Shown: positions 45,431 to 58,249, counted from the first letter of the stretch. The stretch is 64,000 bases of DNA from Corallium rubrum (GCA_964035015.1 OZ036000.1:2984099-3048098); one strand, 5' to 3'. The notes: a model not told the origin generated them from the letters alone. Made by a program: numbers and translations.

Positions 45431-45699
45431 TTAATAAAACTGTGGGTTCTCCGTCCATCTCATGGATGGGAGCTCTGATTGGCTGACTAATTGAAGTAAG
45501 GATTTTGATTGGTTCATTTGCAGATAAACAACTTCCCCAAAGGTGCACCGTCAAGGTGCACACCGTGACAAGGTCATCGCCATTTCTCGAATCTGTTTAG
45601 GTGTACGTTTCTGTGACTAATTCATTCATTTAATCATTTATTATGTCGAGAAAACCAAACCATAGAAGGATTTTTCGAAACTGCTTTGTTAAATTCATT

Positions 45700-46031
45700 G
45701 ACGCATTTCGGCTATGAGTCTTTGAAACCAGAACAAACGTCGTGCATTCGAAAGCTCGCTGTTGTCTGTTGACAGCCAAGATGCCTTTGCTGTTTTGCCA
45801 CTGGTTTTGGTAAAAGTCTGATATATCAGATATTGCCATTTGTGTTCTGTTCAACATGGCACGGTGAGGAATTTCGTTGTAGCAGGTGGAGACCGTGTGA
45901 AAAACAGTCTACTTGGGTCCTTCGTTCGATGATCAGTGACGATGGCTACTGAAGGCGAAGCCGATGCGAAATTCCAAGTTGTTTATGGCAGTGCTGAACC
46001 TGCTGAGCAATGGTTGTCAGAAAAGTGGACC
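45700..46031 (+). pseudogene. RecQ-like helicase remnant
   Basis: Translated pieces in three frames give F-G-Y-E-S-L-K-P-E-Q, then T-G-F-G-K-S-L-I-Y-Q-I-L-P-F-V (Walker A at 45800-45817), then K-F-Q-V-V-Y-G-S-A-E. These are consecutive parts of a RecQ-type superfamily 2 helicase, separated by frameshifts and a stop. The last piece opens with an ATG at 45942 and ends at a GTAAGT (46033). It can therefore be mistaken for a first exon. It lies inside the long-TIR element, which suggests the helicase was that element's gene. Confidence 0.65.
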
Positions 46032-46872
46032 CGTAAGTTACAAAACGGGAATCTCGGAGCAGTTTATAGATGACTGAGTTTATACGGTTGAGACGTGTTT
46101 ATAATTATGTATCAATATATTAATTAAATGGTCTACCTGCATTCTAAAATTTAAATTCTAATGCTACAAAATTATATAATTATTAATTTAGTCGAAACTA
46201 TATCAAGGCGGCTATCAAATCGTGTTTATCTTTTATTATGGTGGAATTTTGAATCAATATATATGTATATTCTCAAATTGTCAAATTTCTCGGTTTCTTA
46301 TCGTAGTTTCCAATTCTTCGACTTCTTCTCTAGATCGAGTCTAGATATACCATGGATAAACGCCTTCAATTCGAGCTCGTGTATTTATTGCAAGTCTACC
46401 TAGACTAGTCTGGACTAAAACCAGACGCGGAAAAAGACTATATATTTCTGTGGGATGAAATCAAAACATACGCTTTGATATTTTGACAACTCATATCAAT
46501 CGTACTCGTTCATATTTAAAAATAGCAAAGTGGGGCCTTTATTTTTCTCGCCTTCTCGCTCGCCCGCACCTCTGCCCGCGCTGCCGGGTTTAGCGGTAGG
46601 CGGGAACAAATAAAGGCCTGACATTCAGGTGAGGATGGAAAATACGACACTGCATATTTTCTAATAAAACACTTGCATCTATGTAATAAATTGAAATATA
46701 GTATGTTCAGTATTTTCAGCAGTACTCAAACCTTACTAGTTTGTAATGTTTTGAACTGAGGCCCTTCCTCAGAGAGAAACATGGAGCCTTTGCTGGAAAC
46801 GTTAGAAACTATTTTGTTCAATATTTTTGGCAGTACTCAAACCTTTTAACACGTACTGTATATTTTGTATAG

Positions 46873-49800
46873 GAGGAATGGACACCATACATGGCATTTC
46901 CCAACCAAGACTCAGAAGAGCTATTCTTGTCAAGTTTATTAAATTGCAAATTCTGTAGGAGAGCTGAAAATATATCAAATACTCATCATAGTACTTCATG
47001 GCCTATTCTTAAACAAGATAAATATGTAGAAAACTCATCATCTACAAAAACACAATTCACAATAAGTAAAACAAAAACTGAAAACAACCATCATACGAGG
47101 AAATTTCAATCTTCAAGAACCCAAACAGTTCTGCTTTGGGACAGTATTGTAGACAACTGTAGTGTGAAAAAAAGAACTTGTTGGCATAAGTCACTTGAGA
47201 ATAAGTATTTCTTACAGAGTATAGGAGTTTCTTATAAACCAGAGTCTGACAAGGACAGTTTGGATTGTAATTTTAAATGTTTTGGGTGTGATGAGAAAAG
47301 ATATCAAAGAAAACTCAAAGAAAGTGGAGAGTTAGATGTCAGTGTGTTGGATGAGTTAGCTGAGAGTGAAGATGAATGCAGCAGTCCGTGTTGTTGTCCA
47401 AGATATTATATTTCAGAGCATGGAGTGGTTTTCACCAGTCAGGAAGAGGTAGGTCTGTTTCAAAAATATTTCAAAAAATGTGAGTGAGTGGTTGGTTGGG
47501 TGAGTGAGTGAGTGGGTGGGTGGGTGAGTGAGTGAGTGGGTGAGTGAGTGGGTGAGTGAGTGGGTGAGTGAGTGGGTGAGTGAGTGAGTGAGTGGGTGGG
47601 TGAGTGGGTGGATGGGTGAGTGGGTGGGTGAGTGAGTGGGTGGGTGGGTGGATGGGTGAGTGAGTGAGTGAGTGAGTGGGTGGGTGGGTGGGTGAGTGAG
47701 TGGGTGAGTGAGTGGGTGAGTGAGTGGGTGGATGGGTGAGTGGGTGGATGGGTGAGTGAGTGGGTGAGTGAGTGAGTGAGTGAGTGAGTGGGTGGGTGGA
47801 TGGGTGAGTGCATGAGTGAGTGAGTGGGTGGATGAGTGGGTGAGTGAGTGGGTGGGTGGGTGAGTGGGTGGGTGGGTGAGTGAGTGGGTGGTTGGTTGAG
47901 TGAGTGAGTGAGTTAGTGATTGTGTGGGTGGGTGGGTCTTTGAGTGAGTGTGTGCTCGCGTGCGTGCATGAGTAAGTGGGTGAGTGAGTGAGTGAGTGGG
48001 TAAGTGAGTGAGTGAGTGGGTGGGTGAGTGATTGCATGGGTGGGTGGGTGGGTGGGTGAGCGAGTGCATGCGTGCGTGAGTGAGTGGGTGAGTGAGTGGG
48101 TGAGTGAGTGGGTGCGTGAGTGAGTGGGTGGGTAATTGGTTGGTTGGGTGAGTGGGTTTTGGGTGGGTGGGTGGGTGGGTGGGTGAGTGAGCAGTTGGTT
48201 GTTTGAGTGCATGGGGGTGGGGGGGGGTGGGGTGGGTGAGTGGGTTTTTTTTGGGGGGGGGGGTGCATGACTTCTTGTAACAAATAACAATTAGTTTCTA
48301 TATATACCTGCAGAAGCAAATATTTGATGAAAAGATGACAAAAATGGATGAACTTCTCAAATCAGAACTTAAAACAATAAGAGAGCAACATGATAGACTT
48401 CAGGTACTAAACAAAATACTTCTTTCTTTCCCTCCCTCTTTCCTTCCCTCCCTCCTTCTTTCCCTCCTTCCCTCCTTTCCTCCATCCCTCTTTCCTTCCC
48501 TCCCTCCCTCCCTCTTTCCTTCCCTCCCTCCCTCCTTCTTTCCTTCCCTCCCTCCCTCCCTCTTTCCTTCCCTCCCTCCCTCCCTCTTTCCCTCCTTCCT
48601 TCCCTCCCTCTTTCCCTCCCTCCCTCTCTCCTTCCCTCCCTCATTCCCTCCCTCCTTCCTTCTCCCTCCTTCCCTCCCTCCTCCTTCCTTCCCTCCCTCT
48701 TTCCTTCCCTCCCTCCCTCCTTCCCCTCCCGTCCCTCCTTCCCCTCCCCTCCCTCCTTCCCCTCCCCTCCCCTCCCCTTTCTCCTTCCCTCCCATCCCTC
48801 CCACCTTCCTTCCTTGCCTCCCTCCCATCCTTCTCTCCTTCCATCCTTCCTTCCCTCCCGCCATCCATCCCTCTTTCCTTCTTTCTTTATGCAATGACCT
48901 TGTAAAAAAATATCGTATGATTTGCCGTGTCTATAGCAAATTCATTTGGGAGATAAAAGTGAAGAAAGCCTGATAAATGGCACAAATAAAGAACACCTTG
49001 AAATCAATGACTCCACCAATGAACTCGACGTAACATCGTGTGATTTAAACTTGATTGAAAAAGTACAAGAAAGGTTTGTAATAAGAAATTTTTACATCAA
49101 GTAACATCGTGATATACTCTCCTTAATTCCATGACTTTCAATTCAATCCAAAAACAGTGTATCACAAAAATCCAAACACAAACCAACACATATTTTCGTA
49201 TTTTGTACTTCGGTATAATGTTTTTGGCCTAACCTTTTTGTTGCTAGCCTGCGTGCAGCCATTTTCTGGCTATTTTGTTGGGGTTTTTTGTGCAAAAACG
49301 GAAAAACCATCAATAAAAAAATACCGCAAATATTTGATGTTGCGCGGCGCGGCATATCGTAAGTATTCTTGCTCTAAATCGAGAGCAGCGCATATTAAAA
49401 CAAGTTGCGCTCCACTCTTCTGACAATGGACGCAAAAAAGGTCAACATTAAAGGTGCTGTTACACGATGCGCTTTTTCTTGCAACTTACAACAAATTTAC
49501 TCGTGAAAAAAAATAATCACAAGTTGCAGGAAGGGTGTTACATGTTCAGCAACTTGCGATTTTTGTTGTAAGTTGCAGCAAAAAGTAGAACCCATCCAAC
49601 TTTTCTTGCAACTTGCAACACGGCAAAAATAACAAAATCGCAAAAAGTTGCTACGGGGTGTTACACGATGCGATTTTTTACGCAACTTACAACATTCAAT
49701 GATTTAGTCAAGAAGATAATTGCCCAGCAAATAATTTTCAAAAAAGCCATAACGATAAGGTTTGGAAAAACATAATTTAATTAACTAACGTTTCGTCACT

Positions 49801-52339
49801 ATTCAAGTAACATCTTCAGAGTGATAAATATTTACACGATTTCGACTAATATACTTAACTGATACAAAAATAGATGTGATGAAATAAGAGAAGGAAAAGG
49901 GAGTGGTAGAGAGGTGAAGAATCAGTGATAGAGATTAAAATAGTGTTACAGGAAAGGAACGGATATTGTTATTGAGAGTAGGGTTGACTTGAGAGATGAA
50001 TAAACTTTCTTTAATGAGAACATCAAGTTGGGAATTTCCCGAAGCTAAAATACTAAAATCCGAAAAAGATATGGGATGGTCATTATTCCTAGAGTGAGAT
50101 AAAACGGCTGAAAGTTGAGAAATGGAGAGTGTTCTCCCTGTAAGGGCCGAAATACCTTTATGATCTGAAATCCTCGTATGTAAATGTCGGCATGTTTCGC
50201 CTATATACAACGCGTTACAGCGTTGGCACGTGAATTTATATACAACGTGGGATCTCAATTGAAAAGGAATTCGATCTTTAAAACTAAAAAAGTTAGATAA
50301 ACGACGGGAGGGTCGAAAAATAACGCGTAGTTTAATATGCGGGTAGGCTGAAGAAAATAACTTAACTAATTGTTGGCGGATTTGAAGCGCGTGGTTTCCA
50401 GTGTAAGGCAAGACCATTGACAATAGCAATTTAGGGACATCAAAGGTTTTTGCCGGAGGTGAAAAAATTTTTTGTAAGAAAGCGCGTATGCATTTCTCTA
50501 AGAATTTGTTGGGGTATCCATTTTGAAGTAAAAGATGTTTAAATTTGTCGAGTTCTTCATGAAACTTAATGTACGAAGAACATAGGTTAAAATATCGAAA
50601 GAGGAGAGTGAAAATCATGCCTTTTTTATACGCAATTGGTAAAAAGCTTTCAAAGTTAGTAAATAAACCTGTGAAAGTAGGTTTTCGGTAGACGGAAGTA
50701 ACGAAAGAGCCATTGGAGCGACTAATGTTTATGTCGAGAAATGCTAATGACTTGTCGGATTCAACCTCATGTGTAAATTTGATATTTTTGTGTTTTGAAT
50801 TTAAGTAATCGAGGAAAGGAATAATATGGTCGCGAGATTTAAATAAGATAAAAGAATCGTCAACATAGCGTTTGTAGTAAAGTGGTTTGAAATGATTGGG
50901 ACAGTCATCGAGCCAAAAGCTTTCATGATAAGCCAAAAATATGTTAGCGAAAAGTGGCCCAAGCGGAGAGCCCATGGCAACTCCATCAACTTGGTCGTAG
51001 AATTTACCATTAAAAATAAAATGAGAATTTTTGACGGCTAAATTTAAGAATTCGGTCTACCGAAAACCTACTTTCACAGGTTTATTTACTAACTTTGAAA
51101 GCGTTTTACCAATTGCGTATAAAAAAGGCATGATTTTCACTCTCCTCTTTCGATATTTTAGCCTATGTTCTTCGTACATTAAGTTTCATGAAGAACTCGA
51201 CAAATTTAAACATCTTTTACTTCAAAATGGATACCCCGACAAATTCTTAGAGAAATGCATACGCGGTTTCTTACAAAAAATTTTTTCACCTCCGGCAAAA
51301 ACCTTTGATGTCCCTAAATTGCTATTGTCAATGGTCTTGCCTTACACTGGAAACCACGCGCTTCAAATCCGCTAACAATTAGTTAAGTTATTTTCTTCAG
51401 CCTACCCGCATATTAAACTACGCGTTATTTTTCGACCCTCCCGTCGTTTATCTAACTTTTTTAGTTTTAAAGATCGAATTCCTTTTCAATTGAGATCCCA
51501 CGTTGTATATAAATTCACGTGCCAACGCTGTAACGCGTTGTATATAGGCGAAACATGCCGACATTTACATACGAGGATTTCAGATCATAAAGGTATTTCG
51601 GCCCTTACAGGGAGAACACTCTCCATTTCTCAACTTTCAGCCGTTTTATCTCACTCTAGGAATAATGACCATCCCATATCTTTTTCGGATTTTAGTATTT
51701 TAGCTTCGGGAAATTCCCAACTTGATGTTCTCATTAAAGAAAGTTTATTCATCTCTCAAGTCAACCCTACTCTCAATAACAATATCCGTTCCTTTCCTTT
51801 AACACTATTTTAATCTCTATAACTGATTCTTCATCTGTCTACCACTCCCTTTTTCTTCTCTTATTTCATCACATCTATTTTTGTATCAGTTAAGTATATT
51901 AGTCGAAATCGTGTAAATATTTATCACTCTGAAGATGTTACTTGAATAGTGACGAAACGTTAGTTAATTAAATTATGTTTTTCCAAACCTTATCGTTATG
52001 GCTTTTTTGAAAATTATTTGCTGGGCAATTATCTTCTTGACTAGACTACGCTTTCCGCCTGGTATATCAATAGCTACAATTCAATGATTTGTTGCAAGTT
52101 GCAAGAAAAATCGCATCGTTAAATTATATAATGTTTAAATCTTTTGTTTTAGATATATATATAAGCGGTTTTTTTTTATTTTCCTATATTCATTTGAGAT
52201 GTGTTCTTGTGTATTATGTAGGCAGAAAGGATCTCCGGAAGAAGACGCTTCTTCGAAACTTATTGGATCAACAAATCAATTGTGCAATACGTTAATAACC
52301 ACATTGAAAGAAATGGAAGCGAAATTAATGGCAAAATAA
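46873..52339 (+). CDS. Unrecognised multi-exon protein (3' exons)
   Basis: Four exons splice in phase: 46873-47448, 48314-48403, 48937-49073 and 52222-52339 (stop TAA), giving 306 codons. The upstream exon or exons were not found, so the N-terminus is open. The first exon begins E-E-W-T-P-Y-M-A-F-P and has Cys pairs (C-K-F-C, C-F-G-C, C-C-C-P). The second is a helical segment (F-D-E-K-M-T-K-M-D-E-L-L-K-S-E-L-K-T-I-R-E-Q) that may form a coiled coil. The end is L-C-N-T-L-I-T-T-L-K-E-M-E-A-K-L-M-A-K. I know no family for it. A Cys-rich patch plus C-terminal coiled coil would suit a cytoskeletal or centrosomal scaffold, but that is a guess. Introns hold GAGT and CCTT arrays and a Penelope dimer. 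The phase-2 junction 49073/52222 makes the exon linkage convincing. Confidence 0.7.
47481..48245. repeat. GAGT/GGGT tetranucleotide array
   Basis: About 765 bases of GTGA and GGTG words lie in an intron of the unrecognised gene. Minus-strand Thr-His-Pro-Leu frames are artefacts. Confidence 0.95.
48419..48885. repeat. CCTT/CCCT pyrimidine array
   Basis: About 470 bases are pure pyrimidine on the + strand, in the next intron of the same gene. It is potentially triplex-forming. Confidence 0.95.
49440..49704. mobile_element. MITE, left part, interrupted by the Penelope dimer
   Basis: It begins GGTGCTGTTACACGATGCG and repeats CTTGCAACTTRCAAC words in both orientations. It resumes at 52079 after the insertion (TTGTTGCAAGTTGCAAG to about 52118). 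ATTCAATGATTT is present on both sides. Confidence 0.75.
49780..49830 (-). ncRNA. Hammerhead-like motif, left dimer arm
   Basis: Minus strand: CTGAAGA, one T, a stem GTTACT/AGTGAC around TTGAAT, then GAAACGTTAG. This has the CUGANGA/GAAA core with the same single extra base seen in the first Penelope family. Confidence 0.5.
49935..51053 (-). pseudogene. Penelope RT/GIY-YIG, 5'-truncated (left copy)
   Basis: The open frame covers RT motif B (G-V-A-M-G-S-P-L-G-P at the ATG 50975) and motif C (R-Y-V-D-D-S-F). It also covers F-L-D-I-N-I-S, V-Y-R-K-P-T-F-T-G and the GIY-YIG domain (V-Y-K-F-T-C, C-N-A-L-Y-I-G-E-T-C-R). Motif A and everything N-terminal are missing because the copy ends at the junction near 51053. 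The ORF is undamaged but cannot encode a complete RT. It differs strongly from the family at 13752. Confidence 0.9.
51053..51813 (+). pseudogene. Penelope GIY-YIG part, 5'-truncated (right copy)
   Basis: It starts at V-Y-R-K-P-T-F-T-G, so it lost even RT motif C. It is nearly identical to the left copy. One codon, CAA in the left copy, is TAA here (51373-51375) after Q-I-R, so the frame is broken by a nonsense change. The rest reads through to the same stop. It has no independent coding role. Confidence 0.9.
51921..51970 (+). ncRNA. Hammerhead-like motif, right dimer arm
   Basis: It is identical in core to the left-arm motif: CTGAAGA at 51929 and GAAAC at 51954, with the same 6-bp stem II. 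Confidence 0.5.
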
Positions 52340-52507
52340 CGACATGGAGAAAACTGTACTGCAGGTGTACATATTTATCTCAATCAGTCGGGAGAGAAAT
52401 TAAAAACAATAATTATACATTCAATATTTATTTTTTTGTAAATTATAATTTAATATAACGAAAGCTATACTTGCATGCGCAGTTTCCAAATCATTTTTTC
52501 AAACTAA

Positions 52508-52600
52508 ATTAAGATTAAGAGGCCTGAATCAACAGGCCGAAAGCTTAGCAAATAAATATTTTACGTGGTGTTTCCACAAAACCTATGTAGAATAAATTAA
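52508..52600 (+). mobile_element. 3' fragment of the first Penelope family
   Basis: GGCCTGAATCAACAGGCCGAAAGC followed by TTTTACGTGGTGTTTCCACA matches the terminal region at 13567-13620, inverted. The CTGATGA part of the hammerhead-like core is lost. A TA array follows (52603-52690). Confidence 0.75.
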
Positions 52601-52601
52601 G

Positions 52602-52602
<1 letters not shown>

Positions 52603-52673
<71 letters not shown>

Positions 52674-52690
52674 CATTATATATATATTCT
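52603..52690. repeat. (TA)n microsatellite
   Basis: TA repeats with a few interruptions (GTATATATATATATACATTA). Confidence 0.9.
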
Positions 52691-52699
52691 GTTCATCAC

Positions 52700-53319
52700 A
52701 ATAGTTGTAATAAGATATTAATGAACCGCAAATTATTTATTAACTTCTGCCATGAAGGAAGTCATCGATTTTAAAAAATCAACAAATAATAAACAAATGT
52801 TCCAATTCCATTTTATTGAATAGTTTTTTTATTTTTTTTTTTTTACAACATTGTTTTTGCTTATGCAAAGTTTTTGGTGTGATGGCTTGTAAAAAACCGT
52901 GCTTTCTTAAAGTCACAATTTGGAATTCTAGCTAAACTTACTGCGCAACAAATCCAGAAATGACAGACAAGTAAGAAGTGCTAACCACAATAATACTGTT
53001 ACAAATAAACTTTGCGGAACTATACAACAATAAATCAAGGTTATAGAGCAGAGATTTGTCGATCCATGGTAACCGTGAAATCCCTCTACCCACCATTGCT
53101 GATTCGAGTGGAGCGCGCCAAAATGATGCGTGCGCAACACTTGGTAATTCACCAATTCACAAAATAGTCCCATACGTCAGCAGAGGTTCAAACGTCTACC
53201 AACAACATGACCACCCCGCGCTTGTCATTTTAATATCTAGGAAGTCAGACTGCTCTATAGCAGGAAAAAGCTTTGCACAAAACCAAAGAGTCTATCTTGA
53301 AATAATGTTTTAGTCCATC
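52700..53319 (-). other. Probable 3' UTR and flank of the galaxin-like gene
   Basis: There is no further coding frame downstream of the stop at 53320. A minus-strand AATAAA lies at about 52813, roughly 500 bases past the stop. The + strand frame at 53056-53313 has no supporting feature. Confidence 0.4.
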
Positions 53320-54858
<1,539 letters not shown>

Positions 54859-54960
54859 CTTCAATTCAGGTGTTGTGTTTTCTCAATCTTAACGCAACTG
54901 CTTGTCGCCGTCCAACGTCGGTAGCATATACACTCTTGAGTTCTTCAACCTGGCCTCTTT

Positions 54961-54969
54961 TTTATATAT
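54961..54969 (-). promoter_or_regulatory. TATA box of the galaxin-like gene
   Basis: Minus strand CATATATAAAAAAG. It places the transcription start near 54935 and a 5' leader of about 75 bases before the ATG at 54858. This is the clearest TATA promoter seen in the window. Confidence 0.65.
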
Positions 54970-54999
54970 GCGCGCTAAGTGTGAGTGAGTAAGTGATCT

Positions 55000-55770
55000 T
55001 TATTTTGAATACGGAAACCTGTCATCTCTAGAAAAACAATGTTCTTGCCAAGTGTCGTGTGAAGGGTCAAAGAATGATCTTTCATCAAATGGTACTTCAA
55101 CTGAGATGATGGCGTTTTGAGGTCAAGAAACAAAGAAGAGTTAGATATACCGGTTGTCCTTTTAATCCTGAATTTGGTGCGAGAAAAACCAAAAACCCCA
55201 CTCCTTTTCCGTTACATTTTAAGAAAGTTCGTCAATAACTTGAAAGAAGCGTAACAGTGCGATGTTGTTTTTTGTAAAAAAACAAAAATTAGATATATAT
55301 TACAGAAATTCTATAAACAGTAGAGCTTTTCTGACTACAGAAGTGCTTCATGCACGAAAGATTAAGTAGTCCAGTATTGTTTACGAGTTTTGGCATAATG
55401 TCTGTCCTTCTAGATTTATGATACTATATAAGAATTATTGCATGTTTAACACGCAATTTAGTGTAGTTCAGTTGCAAATTTAAAAATAAAAACACACATT
55501 ACATTGTGATTTTACTTGCTAGAAGCAGTTGACAAGGAAAAGCTTACAAAAACTTTGATCAAGTCATCAACTATATATAATGTTCTCACGCTGAGTCTTA
55601 TATTAATTGTTAATATATTAATGTAAGGAAACTTTGACTAAGTTTAAAGACCAATATAAGTTTGTAAGAAAGGAGTTGAAACGCAAGATGACATTGATTA
55701 ACATTGGGCAATGTTCGTGAGAAACACCATGAAGTTTGGAGGGTGATGGGGCAAGCAATGTATAAGTTAA
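55000..55770. other. Gene-free stretch
   Basis: AT-rich sequence upstream of the galaxin-like promoter. I see no splice-supported exon, RNA gene or repeat structure here apart from short A/T tracts. Confidence 0.4.
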
Positions 55771-55780
55771 GGAAAAGGAA

Positions 55781-55970
55781 AATTCGAGAGTAGAATATAT
55801 ACATTTTAAGACCAAACCGGGACCAGTTGCGAAAAATGCAACTACACAGGCCTTCCGGCAGGGATTGAACCCACGACCGAGCCACGGAGGCCGTTGCCGA
55901 GAGCTTGATCGCGAGTTCTGTATAATGCATTAAGGTGGTAATGCCAGGAGAGAATTGAGTTTATTAGAAG
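55781..55970 (-). repeat. tRNA-derived SINE, copy with anticodon-arm deletion
   Basis: It has the same tail (GGGACCAGTTGCGAAAAATG, GCCTTCCGGCAGG) and box B (GGTCGTGGGTTCAAT) as the next copy. About 30 bases covering the A-box/anticodon side are missing. The two copies and their GCATTAAGGTGGTAATGCC flanks form a tandem duplication of about 240 bases. Confidence 0.8.
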
Positions 55971-56025
55971 TAATATTGGGCATTTCACTCGATTACATAG
56001 CATGTTCTAGGGATTTTTGGTGAAG

Positions 56026-56240
56026 GAAAATTCGAGAGTAGATTATATACATTTTAAGACCAAACCGGGACCAGTTGCGAAAAATGCAACTACACAGGCC
56101 TTCCGGCAGGAATTGAACCCACGACCTTGCGATTCTAGTGCAATGCTCTGACCACTGAGCCATGGAGGCCGTTGCCAAGAGATTGATCGCGAGTTCTGTA
56201 TAATGCATTAAGGTGGTAATGCCAGGAGAGAATTGGGTCA
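56026..56240 (-). repeat. tRNA-derived SINE, full tRNA-like head
   Basis: Minus strand 56170-56098 folds as a tRNA: GGCCTCC acceptor arm, A box TGGCTCAGTGGTCAGAGC, box B GGTCGTGGGTTCAATTCC, then GGAAGGCC. A tRNA-unrelated tail with GCAACTGGTCCCGG follows. It is a SINE, not a tRNA gene, because the tail is shared with the other copies at 55781 and 21338. Confidence 0.85.
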
Positions 56241-56339
56241 TTATTAGAGAATTGGGTTTATTATAAGTTAAGGTTGGTGGCTGTATACATATTACTAGTA
56301 CATGATTGCGTCCTCGGGTGGAAGGCAAAGCGTTTCTCA

Positions 56340-58079
56340 ATTATTTTTACGCGCGTTTTAGGTGGACACTAATTTCCTTTTTAAAGTTCGGGTTATGGCC
56401 CGTTTAAACCACAGATGCAATGGCCGTCCAACATTTGAAACTAGTCAACTGACCTAATCAAACTGAAACACACTCCAATTACCCGACATAGTGTACAAAT
56501 GGCTCCAACATTATTGCATGGATGGTGTTGATCCAACAGGTTGGTCTTACAGTCAATGTATTTCTGTAGCCGCTACCTAAGCGCGAGGAAAGTCTAGCGA
56601 TAAAAGTCGACAATTCTTGATGTATATTCGTCTGTTGCGATTTGGGATAAACATCCATTGTATATGATTAAATGCCATTTAAAGTTAAATTATACTATTT
56701 TTGTACAGTTTTCAACAAAAATACTTCTCATGCAGGCTTCGGTAGCGGCTACAGAAATACAGTAATACGCAACGAACTACAGAAGAAGAAGTGGGAAGAT
56801 ATTTCCATTTTGACTGTAAAGAGATATTTAGGATTCGATTTTTGGTTGGGAATAGGAAACGAAATCCTAAGAAAACAACGTTAAATGTAGTTGTGTAATC
56901 GCCTTAGACCTATTAGACCTTTAATATACTTAATAATCCTAGGGTACAAGATGGCCGTTTCAGTTATACTTTCAATAATAATTCTGATACAAAAACACAA
57001 GGAAAAGGTCAACAAGGAAAGGATGTCATGCTCTTACTGCAGCTCTTTCGCCCACATCATTATTATTCATAGAATTTTTTAGTGCCAGCCGTGAATTGAA
57101 CAAATCAACATGGGTAGTATGTAATCATTAGTTGTTAGTAAAAAGTCTTTTTACAATCCGTGGTTGATAGACCAGCGGACTACAGAAGGTAGTGCTATTA
57201 GAAAATTTGTCGAAGTAAAGACGTGTAAGGTGTATAAGTATCATTATTTAAGTATTTTCAGCTCTTATTAATTATAATATCAATTGCAGGTTTCCGACAA
57301 CTAATATACTTCCTCTCGCATCATATATGAACAGAAATTTTCAACTTACATACAGCAAAGCAAAATAGGACACGTTTTCCTAATCTAAGAGCAATTTAGT
57401 TAAGACAACACTATACTGGTATAAATTATTCTTTGACCACAAATCTCTCGTCTTTTAAATAATGAAAGTTAGACGTATTATTTTGCTAGGTTACGTGCAT
57501 AAATTAAGAAGTGATTCCGGTTACGTTTTGAATAGCGTACTTCCTGCATGTACTAAACACGCCCCCTTTATCAAGGTAAGCTTCTCTTTTAATAATTATT
57601 TTTCAAAATAAGCGCTCTTCCTTCTTTTAAGTCTCTCTTCAGCTAGTATACTCATTCTATTTCACTTTATTTCATGTAAATCAGAACAAATTCAGTCTAT
57701 ATTTCATCTAAATGATATAACTTTTATTCAGGAAATTTAATAAACCCCTCCCTCCCTAACCTACGTGTTGACCCCCGACCTCATTTCTCGCGAAAAACGA
57801 GGTGGGGCCTCTCTCTAATAAACCCTTCTTTCTCAAGTAAAAACTAAAAATAAGTCTCTTCCCTCCATCAAGCCTCGTAAGTTCTTGACCTTCCTGGATG
57901 TCGGCGCGGTATGTGAACCATAAAGTTTGTATTGAACTATAGTTGAACTCAATGTTTCGCCAAGCAGTGCAAGATAGTGAAATAAAAGTAGCGTGCTGCG
58001 TAGGCAGTGTTAAAACAACAATCGAAATATAGTAAGGTTAGATATACTGCCGAAACGGTGATTTAAGACCGTTTTTAGA
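56340..58079. other. Gene-free stretch with minor repeats
   Basis: An inverted pair TTTCTGTAGCCGCTACC lies at about 56561 and 56740. No exon with splice support was found. Open frames at 56672-57082 lack any known motif. Confidence 0.4.
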
Positions 58080-58248
58080 CCCCGTTTACACGATACCAGT
58101 ACAATTTGAAAACGGAACAAAATCATGCCGTTTAGGCCTTGCGTTTACACGATACCGGCACAAAAATAACATGAAATGTTATATGCTGTATTTGCATACC
58201 GGCATGATTTTGTTCCGTTTTCAAATTGACCGGCATCGTGTAAACGGG
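58080..58248. mobile_element. Foldback MITE
   Basis: The arms are about 50 bp: CCCGTTTACACGAT ... TTTGAAAACGGAACAAAATC at the left and its complement at the right, with a few changes. The centre has a second CGTTTACACGATACCGGC. Confidence 0.8.
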
Positions 58249-58249
58249 A

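Larger units (their letters stand above)
43059..46630. mobile_element. Long-TIR element carrying a dead RecQ-like helicase
   Basis: The inverted repeats are about 97 bp, starting ACCTGAATGTCAGGCCTTTA (43059-43155 and 46531-46630). Target copies GAGGATATA (43050-43058) and GAGGATGGA (46631-46639) fit a 9-base duplication of the site seen intact at about 11190, allowing a 2-base loss. Long TIRs and a 9-base target recall Mutator-like elements, but no Mutator transposase was seen. Each TIR is itself hairpin-like (AGGCCTTTATTT ... AAATAAAGGCCT). The interior holds a second element (43171-45430) and helicase remnants (45700-46031). Confidence 0.7.
49705..52078. mobile_element. Head-to-head Penelope-like dimer with 12-bp TSD
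   Basis: Two 5'-truncated copies of a second Penelope family face away from a junction near 51053. The target site ATTCAATGATTT is duplicated at 49693-49704 and 52079-52090. The outer ends are mirror images beginning AGTCAAGAAGATAATTGCCC. The right end has about 35 extra bases (AGACTACGCTTTCCGCCTGG...). Inverted, truncated dimers are characteristic of Penelope-like elements. The insert sits in the last intron of the gene at 46873-52339. Confidence 0.9.

Noticed and set aside
45942..46031. ATG followed by about 30 codons and a consensus donor, as the first exon of the gene at 46873
   Set aside because: The peptide K-F-Q-V-V-Y-G-S-A-E continues the RecQ-like helicase remnant just upstream, so it belongs to the transposon rather than the host gene.
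47413..48319. Thr-His-Pro-Leu repeat proteins up to 280 residues
   Set aside because: They are products of the GAGT/GGGT array, lying in an intron of the + strand gene.
48335..48973. Pro/Ser/Leu-rich 212-residue frame
   Set aside because: Only its first codons are a true exon (48314-48403). The remainder is the pyrimidine microsatellite beyond a good splice donor.
56098..56170. A genuine tRNA gene on the minus strand
   Set aside because: The A and B boxes are good, but the sequence continues into a SINE tail shared with 55781 and 21338, and a neighbouring copy has lost the anticodon arm.
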